DNA of 64,000 nt from Firmicutes bacterium UBA5774 (GTDB lineage: Bacteria > Bacillota > Clostridia > Peptostreptococcales > Anaerovoracaceae), in assembly GCA_002418625.1 (NCBI GenBank), contig DIEM01000059.1, forward strand, positions 23,594 through 87,593. The letters are read 5' to 3'. Numbering within the stretch: position 1 is the first letter of the stretch; each line of letters opens with the position of its first letter. Position numbers and translations under genes: made by a program. The notes under the pieces were generated by a model. It was not told the origin of the DNA. It made no database searches and was given only the letters and a program-made list of their open reading frames with translations. Positions 40,062-49,257 of this stretch are shown here, one piece after another.

Positions 40062-41459
40062 ATGGATGATACGATCGCTGCGGTCGCAACCGCGCCTGGA
40101 GAAGGCGGGATCGGGATCATAAGGATCAGCGGAGAAAAAGCCGCCGATATCCTTGGCTGCATTTTTGTCCACCGGGAGCAGGGGACGCCGCCGATGGACC
40201 GGCAAGCCTTCGAATTTAAGAGCAGATGCCTGTATTACGGCAATATTGTCGACGCCGCCACTTCGGAAGTGATCGATGAAGTTCTGGCGGTCTATATGAA
40301 GGCGCCAGCAACATATACAAAAGAGGATGTCGTTGAAATCAACTGCCATGGAAGCATGATCTCGTTGCGGAAAACGCTGGAGCTGATATTAAGGCATGGC
40401 GCGAGACTCGCGGATAGAGGCGAATTCACCAAGAGGGCATTTCTCAACGGCAGAATCGATCTTTCCCAGGCGGAAGCGGTCATGGACATGATCAGCGCCA
40501 GGACAGACACCGGGTTCGAAGCGGCCGTGACGCAAATGGAAGGAAAGCTTTCTCAAAGCATCAAATCGATCAGAGATGAAATCCTTCAGCTTCTCGCACA
40601 TGTGATCGTCAATCTGGATTACCCGGATGCCGATATAGAAGAAATCACCTATGCACAGCTTGAGAAAGCATTGGCGGAAATTCGCCTTGGCATAGCGCGT
40701 CTGGCAGAGACGGCCGCAACCGGAAAAATTATCAGAGAAGGTCTCAATACTGTCATTATCGGGAAACCAAATGTTGGCAAATCCTCACTTATGAATGCGC
40801 TCGTCCGGGAGTCCAGGGCCATTGTGACCGAAATTCCAGGCACGACGCGGGATACGATCGAGGAGATCATCAATATCAATGATATACCGATCAAGCTGAT
40901 TGATACGGCCGGGATACGCCAGACAGAGGATCTCATTGAAAGGATAGGCATTGAAAAGAGCAAGCAATCCTTCAATAAAGCCGATCTGGTGATTCTGATC
41001 CTGAACGCGGCAGAGGATCTTACAGAAGAGGACATTCATATTATCGGGCATATCAAGGCGGCAAAAACGATCGTGCTTCTGAACAAGACAGATCTTGGTC
41101 AATTTCTGTCCGAAGAGCATGTGAAGGGATTGCTTCCGGATGCGTCGGTGATACAGACAGCCATACCGGAGGGTAAGGGCATCGAGGCGCTGGAAAAAGA
41201 GATCTCGGAGTTTGTGTACGGAGGCAGGGTAAAACAGCGGCAAAGCGTCATGATCACAAATGTCAGGCATAAGGAGCTGCTCGAGCAGGCAAGATCGTCA
41301 ATAGACGATGCGTTAGCGATGTGCCGATCCGGCGAGGCGCTGGATTTCATAGAAGTCGATATAAAGCGAGCCTGGGAGCTTCTAGGTGAAATTGTTGGAG
41401 ATACGGTCTCTGAAGATATCATCGACGAAGTGTTTTCGAGGTTTTGTCTTGGAAAATAG
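40062..41459 (+). CDS. mnmE: tRNA modification GTPase MnmE
   Basis: MnmE with MnmG makes cmnm5U at tRNA wobble position 34. The ATG at 40062, with AGGGGG nine bases upstream, gives 465 aa and the standard start TIAAVATAPGEGGIGIIRISG within its first 25 residues; an upstream in-frame ATG overlaps the terminator. The protein has the N-terminal tetrahydrofolate domain, a helical domain, and a G domain with GKPNVGKSSLMNAL, DTAGIR and NKTDL. The C-terminal FCLGK carries the required Cys. Confidence 0.96.
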   Translation: MDDTIAAVATAPGEGGIGIIRISGEKAADILGCIFVHREQGTPPMDRQAFEFKSRCLYYGNIVDAATSEVIDEVLAVYMKAPATYTKEDVVEINCHGSMISLRKTLELILRHGARLADRGEFTKRAFLNGRIDLSQAEAVMDMISARTDTGFEAAVTQMEGKLSQSIKSIRDEILQLLAHVIVNLDYPDADIEEITYAQLEKALAEIRLGIARLAETAATGKIIREGLNTVIIGKPNVGKSSLMNALVRESRAIVTEIPGTTRDTIEEIININDIPIKLIDTAGIRQTEDLIERIGIEKSKQSFNKADLVILILNAAEDLTEEDIHIIGHIKAAKTIVLLNKTDLGQFLSEEHVKGLLPDASVIQTAIPEGKGIEALEKEISEFVYGGRVKQRQSVMITNVRHKELLEQARSSIDDALAMCRSGEALDFIEVDIKRAWELLGEIVGDTVSEDIIDEVFSRFCLGK

Positions 41460-41471
41460 CAGGGAAACAAC

Positions 41472-43349
41472 ATGAAACATTTTATTATGGATACATACGA
41501 TGTCGTTGTTGTCGGAGCGGGCCACGCCGGGTGCGAGGCGGCGCTTGCTGCAGCGAGAATGGGCATGCGGACGCTGATCTTGTCGATCAATCTTGAAGCG
41601 ATCGCCATGATGGCGTGCAACCCTTCTATTGGCGGTACGGGAAAAGGGCATCTTGTGAGGGAGATCGATGCGCTTGGCGGAGAAATGGGAATCAATATCG
41701 ACAAGACGTTTATTCAAAGCAAGATGCTGAATACGTCCAAAGGCCCGGCGGTGCACTCGCTTCGGGCGCAGGCGGACAAGAACCGATACCATTCAGAAAT
41801 GAAAAGGACGCTTGAGCGGCAGGAGAATCTTGACGTCAAGCAGGGAGAAGCTGTTGAGCTCATGGCCGGCAACGGCACTGTCACCGGAGTCATACTGAAG
41901 ACAGGTGCAGCATATCTGGCGAAAGCAGTCATCATAGCGACCGGGACATTTTTGCGCGGAAAGATCTTTATAGGCGAATGGTCCTTCGAAAGCGGTCCGA
42001 ACGGGTTGTCACCGGCGGTCGAATTGTCATCCAGCCTTGAGGCGAATGGATTGAAGCTCAGGCGTTTCAAAACAGGAACGCCTGCAAGAGTCGAGGGAAA
42101 ATCGCTTGATTACTCAAAAATGATCGAGCAGCCGGGCGATGAGAAAATAGTGCCGTTTTCATTCATGAACGATCATCTGGAATGCGATCAGGTGTCCTGC
42201 TGGCTTTCGTATACCAATGACAGGACACACGAGGTCATCAGCCAAAATTTTTCCAGATCGGCGCTTTTCGGAGGCAAGATAGAAGGCGTAGGGCCCAGAT
42301 ACTGCCCCTCGATCGAGGATAAGCTCAAGAGATTCGCAGACAAGGAGCGCCATCAGTTATTTATAGAGCCGGAAGGCCTGGATACTGACGAGAAGTATGT
42401 GCAGGGGATGTCGTCCAGCTTGCCGGAGGATGTTCAAAAGGCTTTTTACGAAACGATAGAAGGACTTGAGCATGTCAAGATCGTCAGGCCTGCATATGCG
42501 ATCGAATACGACTGCATCGATCCGCTTGAACTTCAGATGACGCTGGAGCATAGGAATATCAAGGGATTATATTGTGCCGGGCAGTTCAACGGAAGCTCGG
42601 GCTATGAAGAAGCGGCGGCGCAAGGCTTGATCGCCGGCGTCAATGCCGCACTCCGCATAAAAGGAAAGGAACCCTTTATACTGGACAGGTCGGAAGCATA
42701 TATCGGCGTCCTGATCGATGATCTGATCACGAAGGGAACGAATGAGCCATATCGGATCATGACATCAAGGGCGGAGTACAGGCTCATTCTGCGACAGGAC
42801 AATGCAGCGTCCAGATTGACGGAGAAGGGCTACGGCATAGGACTTGTTTCAGAAGAGCGTTATCGGAAATACATGGGAACGAAGCAGGCGGTGGAAAAAG
42901 AGCTGGCAAGAATGGCGAATGTCACGGTGACGCCTGCCGGTTCAAGCGCGTTTATGGAAAAATATGGAAGCAGCCAGCTTCAAAACCGCATTTCGCTGGC
43001 AGAGCTGCTGAAGCGACCGGAAATCAGTTATGCCGTCCTGGCGGAGATCGACCCTGAAAGGCCGAGGCTGTCGGATCATGAAATTGCCCAGATAGAAGTA
43101 CAGATCAAATACGAAGGATATATCGCAAAGCAGCTGCAGCAGGTTGAAAAATTTAAAAAGCTCGAAAACAAAAGGCTTAGCGCGGATTTTGATTATTCGG
43201 CTATTGGCGGGCTTCGCATTGAAGCGATGCAGAAGCTGAATCGTTTCAAACCCGTATCGGTCGGGCAGGCTTCAAGAATCTCCGGCGTATCTCCGGCTGA
43301 TATCAACGTGCTGCTGGTTTTCCTGGAAAAGGAAAGGAGAAAGGGATGA
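41472..43349 (+). CDS. mnmG: tRNA uridine-5-carboxymethylaminomethyl modification enzyme MnmG (GidA)
   Basis: MnmG is the FAD-dependent partner of MnmE. The 625-aa product has the FAD dinucleotide motif VVVGAGHAGCEAALAAAR, CNPSIGGTGKGHLVRE, and GLYCAGQFNGSSGYEEAAAQG. It follows mnmE by 12 bases and overlaps rsmG by 4, the classical gidA-gidB arrangement near the origin. Confidence 0.97.
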   Translation: MKHFIMDTYDVVVVGAGHAGCEAALAAARMGMRTLILSINLEAIAMMACNPSIGGTGKGHLVREIDALGGEMGINIDKTFIQSKMLNTSKGPAVHSLRAQADKNRYHSEMKRTLERQENLDVKQGEAVELMAGNGTVTGVILKTGAAYLAKAVIIATGTFLRGKIFIGEWSFESGPNGLSPAVELSSSLEANGLKLRRFKTGTPARVEGKSLDYSKMIEQPGDEKIVPFSFMNDHLECDQVSCWLSYTNDRTHEVISQNFSRSALFGGKIEGVGPRYCPSIEDKLKRFADKERHQLFIEPEGLDTDEKYVQGMSSSLPEDVQKAFYETIEGLEHVKIVRPAYAIEYDCIDPLELQMTLEHRNIKGLYCAGQFNGSSGYEEAAAQGLIAGVNAALRIKGKEPFILDRSEAYIGVLIDDLITKGTNEPYRIMTSRAEYRLILRQDNAASRLTEKGYGIGLVSEERYRKYMGTKQAVEKELARMANVTVTPAGSSAFMEKYGSSQLQNRISLAELLKRPEISYAVLAEIDPERPRLSDHEIAQIEVQIKYEGYIAKQLQQVEKFKKLENKRLSADFDYSAIGGLRIEAMQKLNRFKPVSVGQASRISGVSPADINVLLVFLEKERRKG

Positions 43350-44065
43350 GAGATGTTCTGATGCCTTTGAAGGAAGCGATCGATGCCATGAAAATAGATT
43401 GCGATGAAGCAGCGCTTGGCAAGTTTGAAAGTTATATGAAAAATATTTTGTTATGGAATGAAAAGGTCAATTTGACTGCTATCCGGGATGAAAAAGAATT
43501 CGTCATCAAACATTTTGTGGATTCCATAATGTGCGCGGACCATATAGGGAAAAATGGAGCAAAGACGATTGTAGATATCGGGACGGGTGCCGGATTTCCG
43601 GGGATCCCTTTGGCTATCCTGTTTCCTGAAAAGAAATTTACACTTGTTGACTCTACGAGCAAAAAAATCAACATAATAAAGAGCGTATCGGAGGAAATCG
43701 ACCTTAACAATGTTTTTTTTATTCACGCCAGGGCGGAGGATCTCGGGAACGATAAAAAATACAGAGAACGCTTTGACTATTGCGTATCAAGAGCGGTGGC
43801 CTCCCTGTCAGTCCTATCGGAATTCTGTCTCCCGCTGGTCAGGATCGGAGGCCATTTTGCGGCATTCAAGGGCAGTGACATCGAAGGCGAGCTGGCGGAA
43901 GCCGAAAGAGCAATAAGGGTTCTGGGCGGCAAAGTCGATTTGATACAGCCGTTCCTCCTTGAGACGATGGATATCGGACACAAGCTGATTTATATCAAGA
44001 AGATGGAAAAGACACCTGAAAAATATCCAAGAAAGGCCGGAAAGCCTTTAAAAGAGCCGATTTAA
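43346..44065 (+). CDS. rsmG: 16S rRNA (guanine-527-N7) methyltransferase RsmG (GidB)
   Basis: RsmG methylates G527 of 16S rRNA; loss gives low-level streptomycin resistance in other bacteria. The 239-aa product has NEKVNLTAIRDEKEFVIKHF and the SAM-binding IVDIGTGAGFPGIPLAI. It starts in an ATGA overlap with mnmG and its stop codon touches the first parS palindrome. Confidence 0.96.
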   Translation: MRDVLMPLKEAIDAMKIDCDEAALGKFESYMKNILLWNEKVNLTAIRDEKEFVIKHFVDSIMCADHIGKNGAKTIVDIGTGAGFPGIPLAILFPEKKFTLVDSTSKKINIIKSVSEEIDLNNVFFIHARAEDLGNDKKYRERFDYCVSRAVASLSVLSEFCLPLVRIGGHFAAFKGSDIEGELAEAERAIRVLGGKVDLIQPFLLETMDIGHKLIYIKKMEKTPEKYPRKAGKPLKEPI

Positions 44066-44099
44066 AGAAAGATGTTTCACGTGAAACATCTTTCTTTTA
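44064..44099 (+). terminator. Perfect 34-bp palindrome: terminator after rsmG with parS at its core
   Basis: AAAGAAAGATGTTTCAC is followed immediately by its exact reverse complement, ending CTTTCTTTTAT. As RNA it would give an uninterrupted stem with a T-tract; as DNA its centre is the ParB site. No other terminator is visible between rsmG and parA. Confidence 0.7.
44073..44088. other. parS: parS centromere site 1
   Basis: TGTTTCACGTGAAACA is identical to the 16-bp Firmicute parS consensus bound by ParB (Spo0J). It lies between rsmG and parA, next to the operon encoding its binding protein. Confidence 0.96.
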
Positions 44100-44259
44100 T
44101 ATTATGGGATATTTCAGTAGAGAAAAAAAAACAAATAGGCTATAATATAAAAGTGACGGCTCGATGCGTCGACCGGTCGAAGACTTAGGACGGCATAGGG
44201 CTTCATCGCATCGCAAGCAAGAGCAGCTAATATATTATCAGTGATAAGGGGTGACAGGT

Positions 44260-45036
44260 TTGGGAAAAGCAATCGCAATATTCAACCAGAAAGGCGGCGT
44301 CGGGAAAACCACAACAAATATAAATCTCGCCGCATGTCTTGCTTTAAAGGGTAAGAAGGTCCTTATTCTGGATATTGATCCGCAGGGGAATACGACCAGC
44401 GGTATGGGGATCAACAAGAAAGGGCTGGAGAAGACCATGTATGAAGTCCTTATCAACGATCAGCTCAAGCCAAAAGACGCAATCATGCATACGTCGATCA
44501 AGAATCTGGACATCATACCGGCCAGCGTGCAGCTGGCAGGCGCAGAAATCGAGCTTGTGCAGCTGGAATCGCGCGAGAAGAGGCTTAAGAAGGCGATCGA
44601 TACGATCAAGGACATGTATGATTATATTTTCATAGATTGTCCGCCATCGTTGGGATTGCTGACGATCAACTCATTGACGGCAGTCGACAGCGTATTGATA
44701 CCGATCCAATGTGAATTTTACGCGCTGGAGGGAGTAAGCCAGCTTATGAGCACAATAGAGCTTGTAAAGAAGAATCTGAATAAGAATCTGGAAATACAGG
44801 GAGTTATCCTCAGCATGTTCGACGGGCGAACGAATTTGTCGATCCAGGTCGTTGAGGAAGTGAAAAAGTATTTCAGGGAAAAAGTCTATACGACTGTAAT
44901 CCCAAGGAATGTGAGACTTGCTGAAGCGCCGAGCTACGGCCTGCCGATCACAGAGTACGACAGGAAATCAAAAGGCGCCGAAGCATATTTGGATTTCGCC
45001 GATGAATTTTTGGAGCTGGAGGAAGAAAAACGATGA
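44260..45036 (+). CDS. parA: Chromosome partitioning ATPase ParA (Soj)
   Basis: ParA/Soj is a deviant-Walker ATPase that acts with ParB in origin segregation and modulates DnaA. The TTG at 44260 has AAGGGGTG at proper spacing and gives the family start MGKAIAIFNQKGGVGKTTT; an in-frame GTG at 44251 lies inside that ribosome site. The 258-aa product has Walker A KGGVGKTTT, DIDPQGN and FIDCPPSLG. A TATAAT-like -10 lies at about 44142-44147, without a clear -35. Confidence 0.95.
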   Translation: MGKAIAIFNQKGGVGKTTTNINLAACLALKGKKVLILDIDPQGNTTSGMGINKKGLEKTMYEVLINDQLKPKDAIMHTSIKNLDIIPASVQLAGAEIELVQLESREKRLKKAIDTIKDMYDYIFIDCPPSLGLLTINSLTAVDSVLIPIQCEFYALEGVSQLMSTIELVKKNLNKNLEIQGVILSMFDGRTNLSIQVVEEVKKYFREKVYTTVIPRNVRLAEAPSYGLPITEYDRKSKGAEAYLDFADEFLELEEEKR

Positions 45037-45923
45037 CGGCAGCGAAAAATTCCGGACTGGGCAGAGGGCTGGAAGCGCTTTTTAACGATGTTCAGATAAA
45101 TATCGATCGCGGCGGCAGAGATTTGGAACCAAGCGGCAACGAGATCCTCTTTATCAGCATCAATGATATAAAGCCGAATTCAAATCAGCCCAGGAAAACT
45201 TTCAGCGATGACAAGATTGAAGAATTGGCGCAATCCATCAAGGTTCACGGCGTTATTCAGCCAATCATGGTCCAGAAGGCAGAAAAAGGATATGAGATCG
45301 TTGCCGGAGAGCGTAGGTGGCGCGCTGCGCGCAAGGCGCAGATCAAAGAACTTCCGTGCATCATCAGGCAGCTTGACGAACGCGAAAACATGCTGGTTGC
45401 AATCATCGAAAACATGCAGAGAGAAGATCTGAACGCGATAGAAGAAGCGCTGGCATTCGAACAGATGACCAGAAAATTTGATTTGACACAGGAAGACATT
45501 TCAAAAAGTGTAGGCAAGAGCAGGCCATATATAACGAATACGATAAGATTGTTAAAGCTGGATCAGGAAATCCAGCAATATATAATGGAAGGAAAGCTGT
45601 CCGGTGGGCATGCGAGGGCGATTCTGTCGATCAAGGATATCAAAAGGCAGCATGCCGTCGCAAGGATGATTATCGATAAAGGATTGTCGGTGAGGCAAGT
45701 CGAACAGATCGCCGGCGAAGAGGCGGCTGCCAAAGACAGGAAGAAGCCTCTTAAAAGAAGGATTGTGGACAGCGAGATCGCTTCGGTCGAAAACGAACTG
45801 AAAACTGTATTCGGCACCAAGGTATCCATTACACATGGGAAAAAGAGAGGAAAGATCGAAATAGACTACTACAGCAAGGAAGAGCTGGAAAGACTCATCG
45901 AGCTGTTCCTTAGCCTTAAATAA
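45033..45923 (+). CDS. parB: Chromosome partitioning protein ParB (Spo0J)
   Basis: ParB binds parS, clamps and spreads, and loads condensin. The 296-aa product has the N-terminal LGRGLEALF start, the ParB/Srx CTPase motifs PNSNQPRK and AGERRWRAA, ENMQREDLNAIEEA, a helix-turn-helix (LTQEDISKSVGKSRPYITN) and LSGGHARAIL. It overlaps parA by four bases and is followed by the second parS. Confidence 0.96.
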   Translation: MTAAKNSGLGRGLEALFNDVQINIDRGGRDLEPSGNEILFISINDIKPNSNQPRKTFSDDKIEELAQSIKVHGVIQPIMVQKAEKGYEIVAGERRWRAARKAQIKELPCIIRQLDERENMLVAIIENMQREDLNAIEEALAFEQMTRKFDLTQEDISKSVGKSRPYITNTIRLLKLDQEIQQYIMEGKLSGGHARAILSIKDIKRQHAVARMIIDKGLSVRQVEQIAGEEAAAKDRKKPLKRRIVDSEIASVENELKTVFGTKVSITHGKKRGKIEIDYYSKEELERLIELFLSLK

Positions 45924-45947
45924 GGATGAGAGAACGATCCGGAGTGA

Positions 45948-45963
45948 TGTTTCACGTGAAACA
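45948..45963. other. parS: parS centromere site 2
   Basis: A second exact TGTTTCACGTGAAACA lies between parB and aroQ, 1.9 kb from the first. Unlike site 1 it is not part of a longer palindrome. Confidence 0.96.
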
Positions 45964-45978
45964 AACCATGGAGGAGAT

Positions 45979-46422
45979 ATGAAAATACTAATAATAAACG
46001 GTCCAAACTTAAATATGCTTGGAATCAGGGAGCCTGAGATCTATGGAAGCATGACCCTTGATCAGCTGAATGAAAGAGTTGAACGGGAGGCGGCGTCGCT
46101 GGGGATCGAAACGGAATTTTATCAATCGAACCATGAGGGCAGCATTATTGATAAAATCCAGGAGAGCTATGGGAAAATAGACGGTCTGATTATTAACCCC
46201 GGTGCGTTTACGCATTATAGCTATGCTATTCGGGACGCGCTGGCTTCTGTTGATTATCCCGCTGTGGAAGTACATCTCAGCGATATTACCATGCGCGAGT
46301 ATTTTAGAAGGACTTCAGTCATTGAAGATGTTGCTGCAAGGCAGATCTACGGCAAGGGCGTTGATTCTTACATCGAGGCGGTCCATTATTTTTACGGCAA
46401 AAACAAACATGAAGGCCGATGA
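45979..46422 (+). CDS. aroQ: 3-dehydroquinate dehydratase, type II
   Basis: AroQ dehydrates 3-dehydroquinate in the shikimate pathway. The 147-aa product has the type II signatures INGPNLNMLGIREPEIYG (with catalytic Tyr near residue 22), NHEGSIIDKI, INPGAFTHYSYAIRDAL and EVHLSDITMREYFRR. It is isolated from other aro genes here. Confidence 0.95.
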   Translation: MKILIINGPNLNMLGIREPEIYGSMTLDQLNERVEREAASLGIETEFYQSNHEGSIIDKIQESYGKIDGLIINPGAFTHYSYAIRDALASVDYPAVEVHLSDITMREYFRRTSVIEDVAARQIYGKGVDSYIEAVHYFYGKNKHEGR

Positions 46423-46447
46423 TTTTACGGAAATCAGGTGAAAGCAA

Positions 46448-47362
46448 ATGGATGGATGCAAGCAAGTTCTTTCAGATATAATAACGAGTGAAGCCGCAAG
46501 GTCTGAATACAACAGTTTCTATGCGCTTGAACTGTTAGGAGAACCCATGTGGGAGCCTCCGATCATCGGATTTGCTTCAGGAGCAGATGCGTATTTTCAA
46601 TTCTGCAGGAGCGACATCGGAGAATTCTTCTGGACGCCATCGGAAGCTTTTCAATTGAAATTCAAGGAGCGGCCGCGAAAGGACAGCGATTTGACAGTCG
46701 TCAGTATTGCATATCCGCAGACAAAGGCCACAAAGGCGGATCAGCGCGTCAGCTGCGGGCGTCCCAGTGCCAGGTGGTCTGTTACAAGAGGGGAATGGGA
46801 AAAGTTCAATAGCAGTGTGTGCGCGAAGGCGTTGGCTGAAATGGAAAATATTGGAATTTGCGCAGTAGCGATCGATTTGCTGCCGGAATTCAGGAACCGG
46901 AATTCCATCAAGTACGGGGCCGCTTCAAGCTGGTCCCACCGACATGCCGCTTATGCAGCAGGGCTTGGAACATTCGGGCTCTCGGACGGACTTATTACGA
47001 GACGCGGCAAGGCCATGCGCTTCACGACGATCATTGTCGATAAAATAGTAGAGGCAGATGCGAGGCCATACAGTCAATACAATGAATGGTGCCTCTTTTA
47101 TAAGGACGAGACATGCGGAGAATGTGTCATAAGATGTCCTGTTGGCGCAATCAGTAAAGCCGGGCATGATAAAATGCGATGCGAGGCGTATCTGGAGCAT
47201 TTGCTGAAGAATATCCCGCCGCAGATCGCGGCAGAAGATAAGAGCCATTACTACGGCTGCGGCTTGTGCCAAAGCAGGATCCCCTGTGAGGATGGGATCC
47301 CGGAAAGAGCAGCTGTTGGGATGCAGGGAAAGGAACGGGGAAATGACGGAGAGGAAAATTGA
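46448..47362 (+). CDS. QueG-like 4Fe-4S protein (epoxyqueuosine reductase family)
   Basis: The 304-aa protein resembles the iron-sulfur part of epoxyqueuosine reductases. RHAAYAAGLGTFGLSDGLIT is a family-like segment. The C-terminal third has a first cluster CGECVIRCPVGAIS and a second Cys group CGLCQSRIPCEDG. It is shorter than typical QueG (about 350-380 aa), and no cobalamin-binding motif can be recognised by eye, so a different redox role is possible. Its stop lies inside the start of the following phosphatase gene. Confidence 0.75.
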   Translation: MDGCKQVLSDIITSEAARSEYNSFYALELLGEPMWEPPIIGFASGADAYFQFCRSDIGEFFWTPSEAFQLKFKERPRKDSDLTVVSIAYPQTKATKADQRVSCGRPSARWSVTRGEWEKFNSSVCAKALAEMENIGICAVAIDLLPEFRNRNSIKYGAASSWSHRHAAYAAGLGTFGLSDGLITRRGKAMRFTTIIVDKIVEADARPYSQYNEWCLFYKDETCGECVIRCPVGAISKAGHDKMRCEAYLEHLLKNIPPQIAAEDKSHYYGCGLCQSRIPCEDGIPERAAVGMQGKERGNDGEEN

Positions 47363-48458
47363 AAGCTACGAAGAAAACCTGATGGATCAAGTGATTGAGA
47401 ACATGGAATATATGGTTCGCGTACTGGATCAGGAAGACAATGTCATATACATGAACAAGAAAATGCGTGAGGAATTTGGAGACTTTACATGTCAGAAGTG
47501 TTTCAATCTCATTGGCGCAAACGAGAAATGCGTTGATTGCATTTCTTCGACGTGCCAGAAGACAGGGAAGGCCGAAAGCAAGGATGTTCAATACGGAGAA
47601 CGTATTTTCAAAGTCATTGCGTCTCCGGCAAAAACAGAAACTGACAAAAATTATGCCATCGAACTGTTTCACGATATAACGGTACAAAAGGTTCTGCAGG
47701 AAGAGATATTAAATCAGTATGATAAAATGAAAACCGACCTTGAATTTGCGAAGCAGATCCAAAATCGGGTATTGCCTATAAGCGATACGTATTGGGACGC
47801 GGTGCGGTTTGATGCAGCTTATGTTCCGAGCGAGGATCTGGGCGGGGATATTTTCGATTTGATACGAATCGATGACAACCATATCTTGTTCTATATGGCG
47901 GATGTTTCGGGACACGGCATAAAATCATCACTTTTGACGATGTTCCTGAGGCAGGCGATCCGGGGCAATAAGAGCGACGCGCTGGATCTTTGGAAGATGC
48001 TGACGGAAATCATCAAGGGCTATAATGATTTAAAATTGGGTGATGAATGCTACGTTTCAATCATTTTTGGATTATATGACATACAAAACAAAGTGGTGAC
48101 TTTTGTAAATGCCGGGCACAACAGTCTGCCCATTCATATAAAGAGCGTTGGAGAACCTGAAGAAATCAAAATTTACGGAATGCCTGTCTGCAATCTGCTT
48201 AGTGAGGCGAATCACGATATCAAAATCATAAAAGTAGCACAGGGGGATAAAATCATCCTGCATACAGACGGTATATCAGAGGCATTTAATGAAGCGACGG
48301 GCGAGTATTTTTCGGATACACGGTTCAGTGAACTGATCAATGAAAACAGAAAAGAAAGCGGAGACGTTATCGTTAAGAAGGTGATTGACGAAGTCAAAAG
48401 TTTTGCCAGAGGCCAGCTTGCAGACGATGCGGCGATACTCACCTTTGAAATTCTATAA
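47343..48458 (+). CDS. PAS-domain PP2C phosphatase (SpoIIE/RsbU family)
   Basis: The 371-aa product starts at the ATG at 47343 (GGAAC/GGGGA site), overlapping the upstream gene by 20 bases. Residues 15-120 form a PAS-like domain with a Cys group at 50, 53, 63, 66 and 71. After a coiled linker comes a SpoIIE-type phosphatase domain from about 175: PSEDLGGDIFDL, FYMADVSGHGIKSSLLTMFLR, VNAGHNSLPI and LHTDGISEAFNE, with metal-binding Asp residues present. Such enzymes dephosphorylate RsbV/SpoIIAA-type antagonists, so the RsbV encoded at 28 kb is a plausible substrate. Confidence 0.9.
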   Translation: MTERKIESYEENLMDQVIENMEYMVRVLDQEDNVIYMNKKMREEFGDFTCQKCFNLIGANEKCVDCISSTCQKTGKAESKDVQYGERIFKVIASPAKTETDKNYAIELFHDITVQKVLQEEILNQYDKMKTDLEFAKQIQNRVLPISDTYWDAVRFDAAYVPSEDLGGDIFDLIRIDDNHILFYMADVSGHGIKSSLLTMFLRQAIRGNKSDALDLWKMLTEIIKGYNDLKLGDECYVSIIFGLYDIQNKVVTFVNAGHNSLPIHIKSVGEPEEIKIYGMPVCNLLSEANHDIKIIKVAQGDKIILHTDGISEAFNEATGEYFSDTRFSELINENRKESGDVIVKKVIDEVKSFARGQLADDAAILTFEIL

Positions 48459-48488
48459 AGGAAAGCCGGTCAAGCTTTGCTCAAACGA

Positions 48489-49046
48489 TCATGCGTCTGT
48501 TTTGGGACGGATTTCAAGAATGCCCATATTGGCCAATGCATCGGCCCGATTGTTCATTTCGGTTACTTTTAGAAAATCCTCCATAGTAAAAGCAGGGCCG
48601 TTCCATTCGACAAACTTCTGATAGAGTTTGTCGAGATCCGTACTTTTACTTTTCAGGTTGACATGGCCTTTGACGCGATAGAAGCGGATATCATGCTTTT
48701 CCAGATAAAATAGCAAGGCCTCCCAAAGATCCCGGTTTTCAACGTCGGCTTTCTTTCCGGTTTTCCAATTGTTGAGGCGCCATTTATCATACCATCTGTC
48801 CCTGAAGCAATTCATCAGATAGGAGCTGTCGGAAAAAACACGAATCACCTGGCGGTCCTTCTTGAGGGCCTCCAGTGCAAAAAGCAGCGCCTTCATTTCC
48901 ATCCGGTTGTTGGTGGTGTCCGCTTCGCCGCCGAATAATTCCTTCCGGTGCTGTCCGTATTCAAGTATGGCGCCCCATCCGCCGGCGTTCGTCTCGTTCT
49001 GGTTTCCGGAGCACGCCCCGTCAGTGTATATATTGATGTATTGCAT
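48489..49046 (-). CDS. rnhA: Ribonuclease HI
   Basis: RNase HI removes RNA from RNA-DNA hybrids. The ATG at 49046 follows an AGGAG site and gives the family start MQYINIYTDGACSGNQNETN; a longer frame lacks homology. The 185-aa product has catalytic Asp in YTDGAC, Glu in NNRMEMKAL, Asp in VFSDSSYLMN and a C-terminal NNRADALA. An insertion of about 30 residues between KGHVNLKSKS and the final helix makes it longer than the usual 150 aa. It is convergent with the PAS phosphatase gene. Confidence 0.94.
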   Translation of the reverse strand: MQYINIYTDGACSGNQNETNAGGWGAILEYGQHRKELFGGEADTTNNRMEMKALLFALEALKKDRQVIRVFSDSSYLMNCFRDRWYDKWRLNNWKTGKKADVENRDLWEALLFYLEKHDIRFYRVKGHVNLKSKSTDLDKLYQKFVEWNGPAFTMEDFLKVTEMNNRADALANMGILEIRPKTDA

Positions 49047-49257
49047 TGATCCGCTCCTGACTGGCTGAATATTTCTTTTTCTATTATGCAACAGATTGAT
49101 GCCCATGACAATAAAGAAGGCTGAATAATGTTTCGATTAAGGAAAATGTAAAATGTTCTTAAAGCCGTTGTAACACGTTTGTAATAATTGTGGGGTATAC
49201 TAATCACAACTGACAGTATAGGTGTATTTATTCATAGGTAAGAAAGGAGGAGGTTTC

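Noticed and set aside
44100..44250. Clear sigma-A promoter for parA
   Set aside because: Only a TATAAT-like box at 44142 is present; no acceptable -35 at 16-18 bases, so not listed as a promoter.
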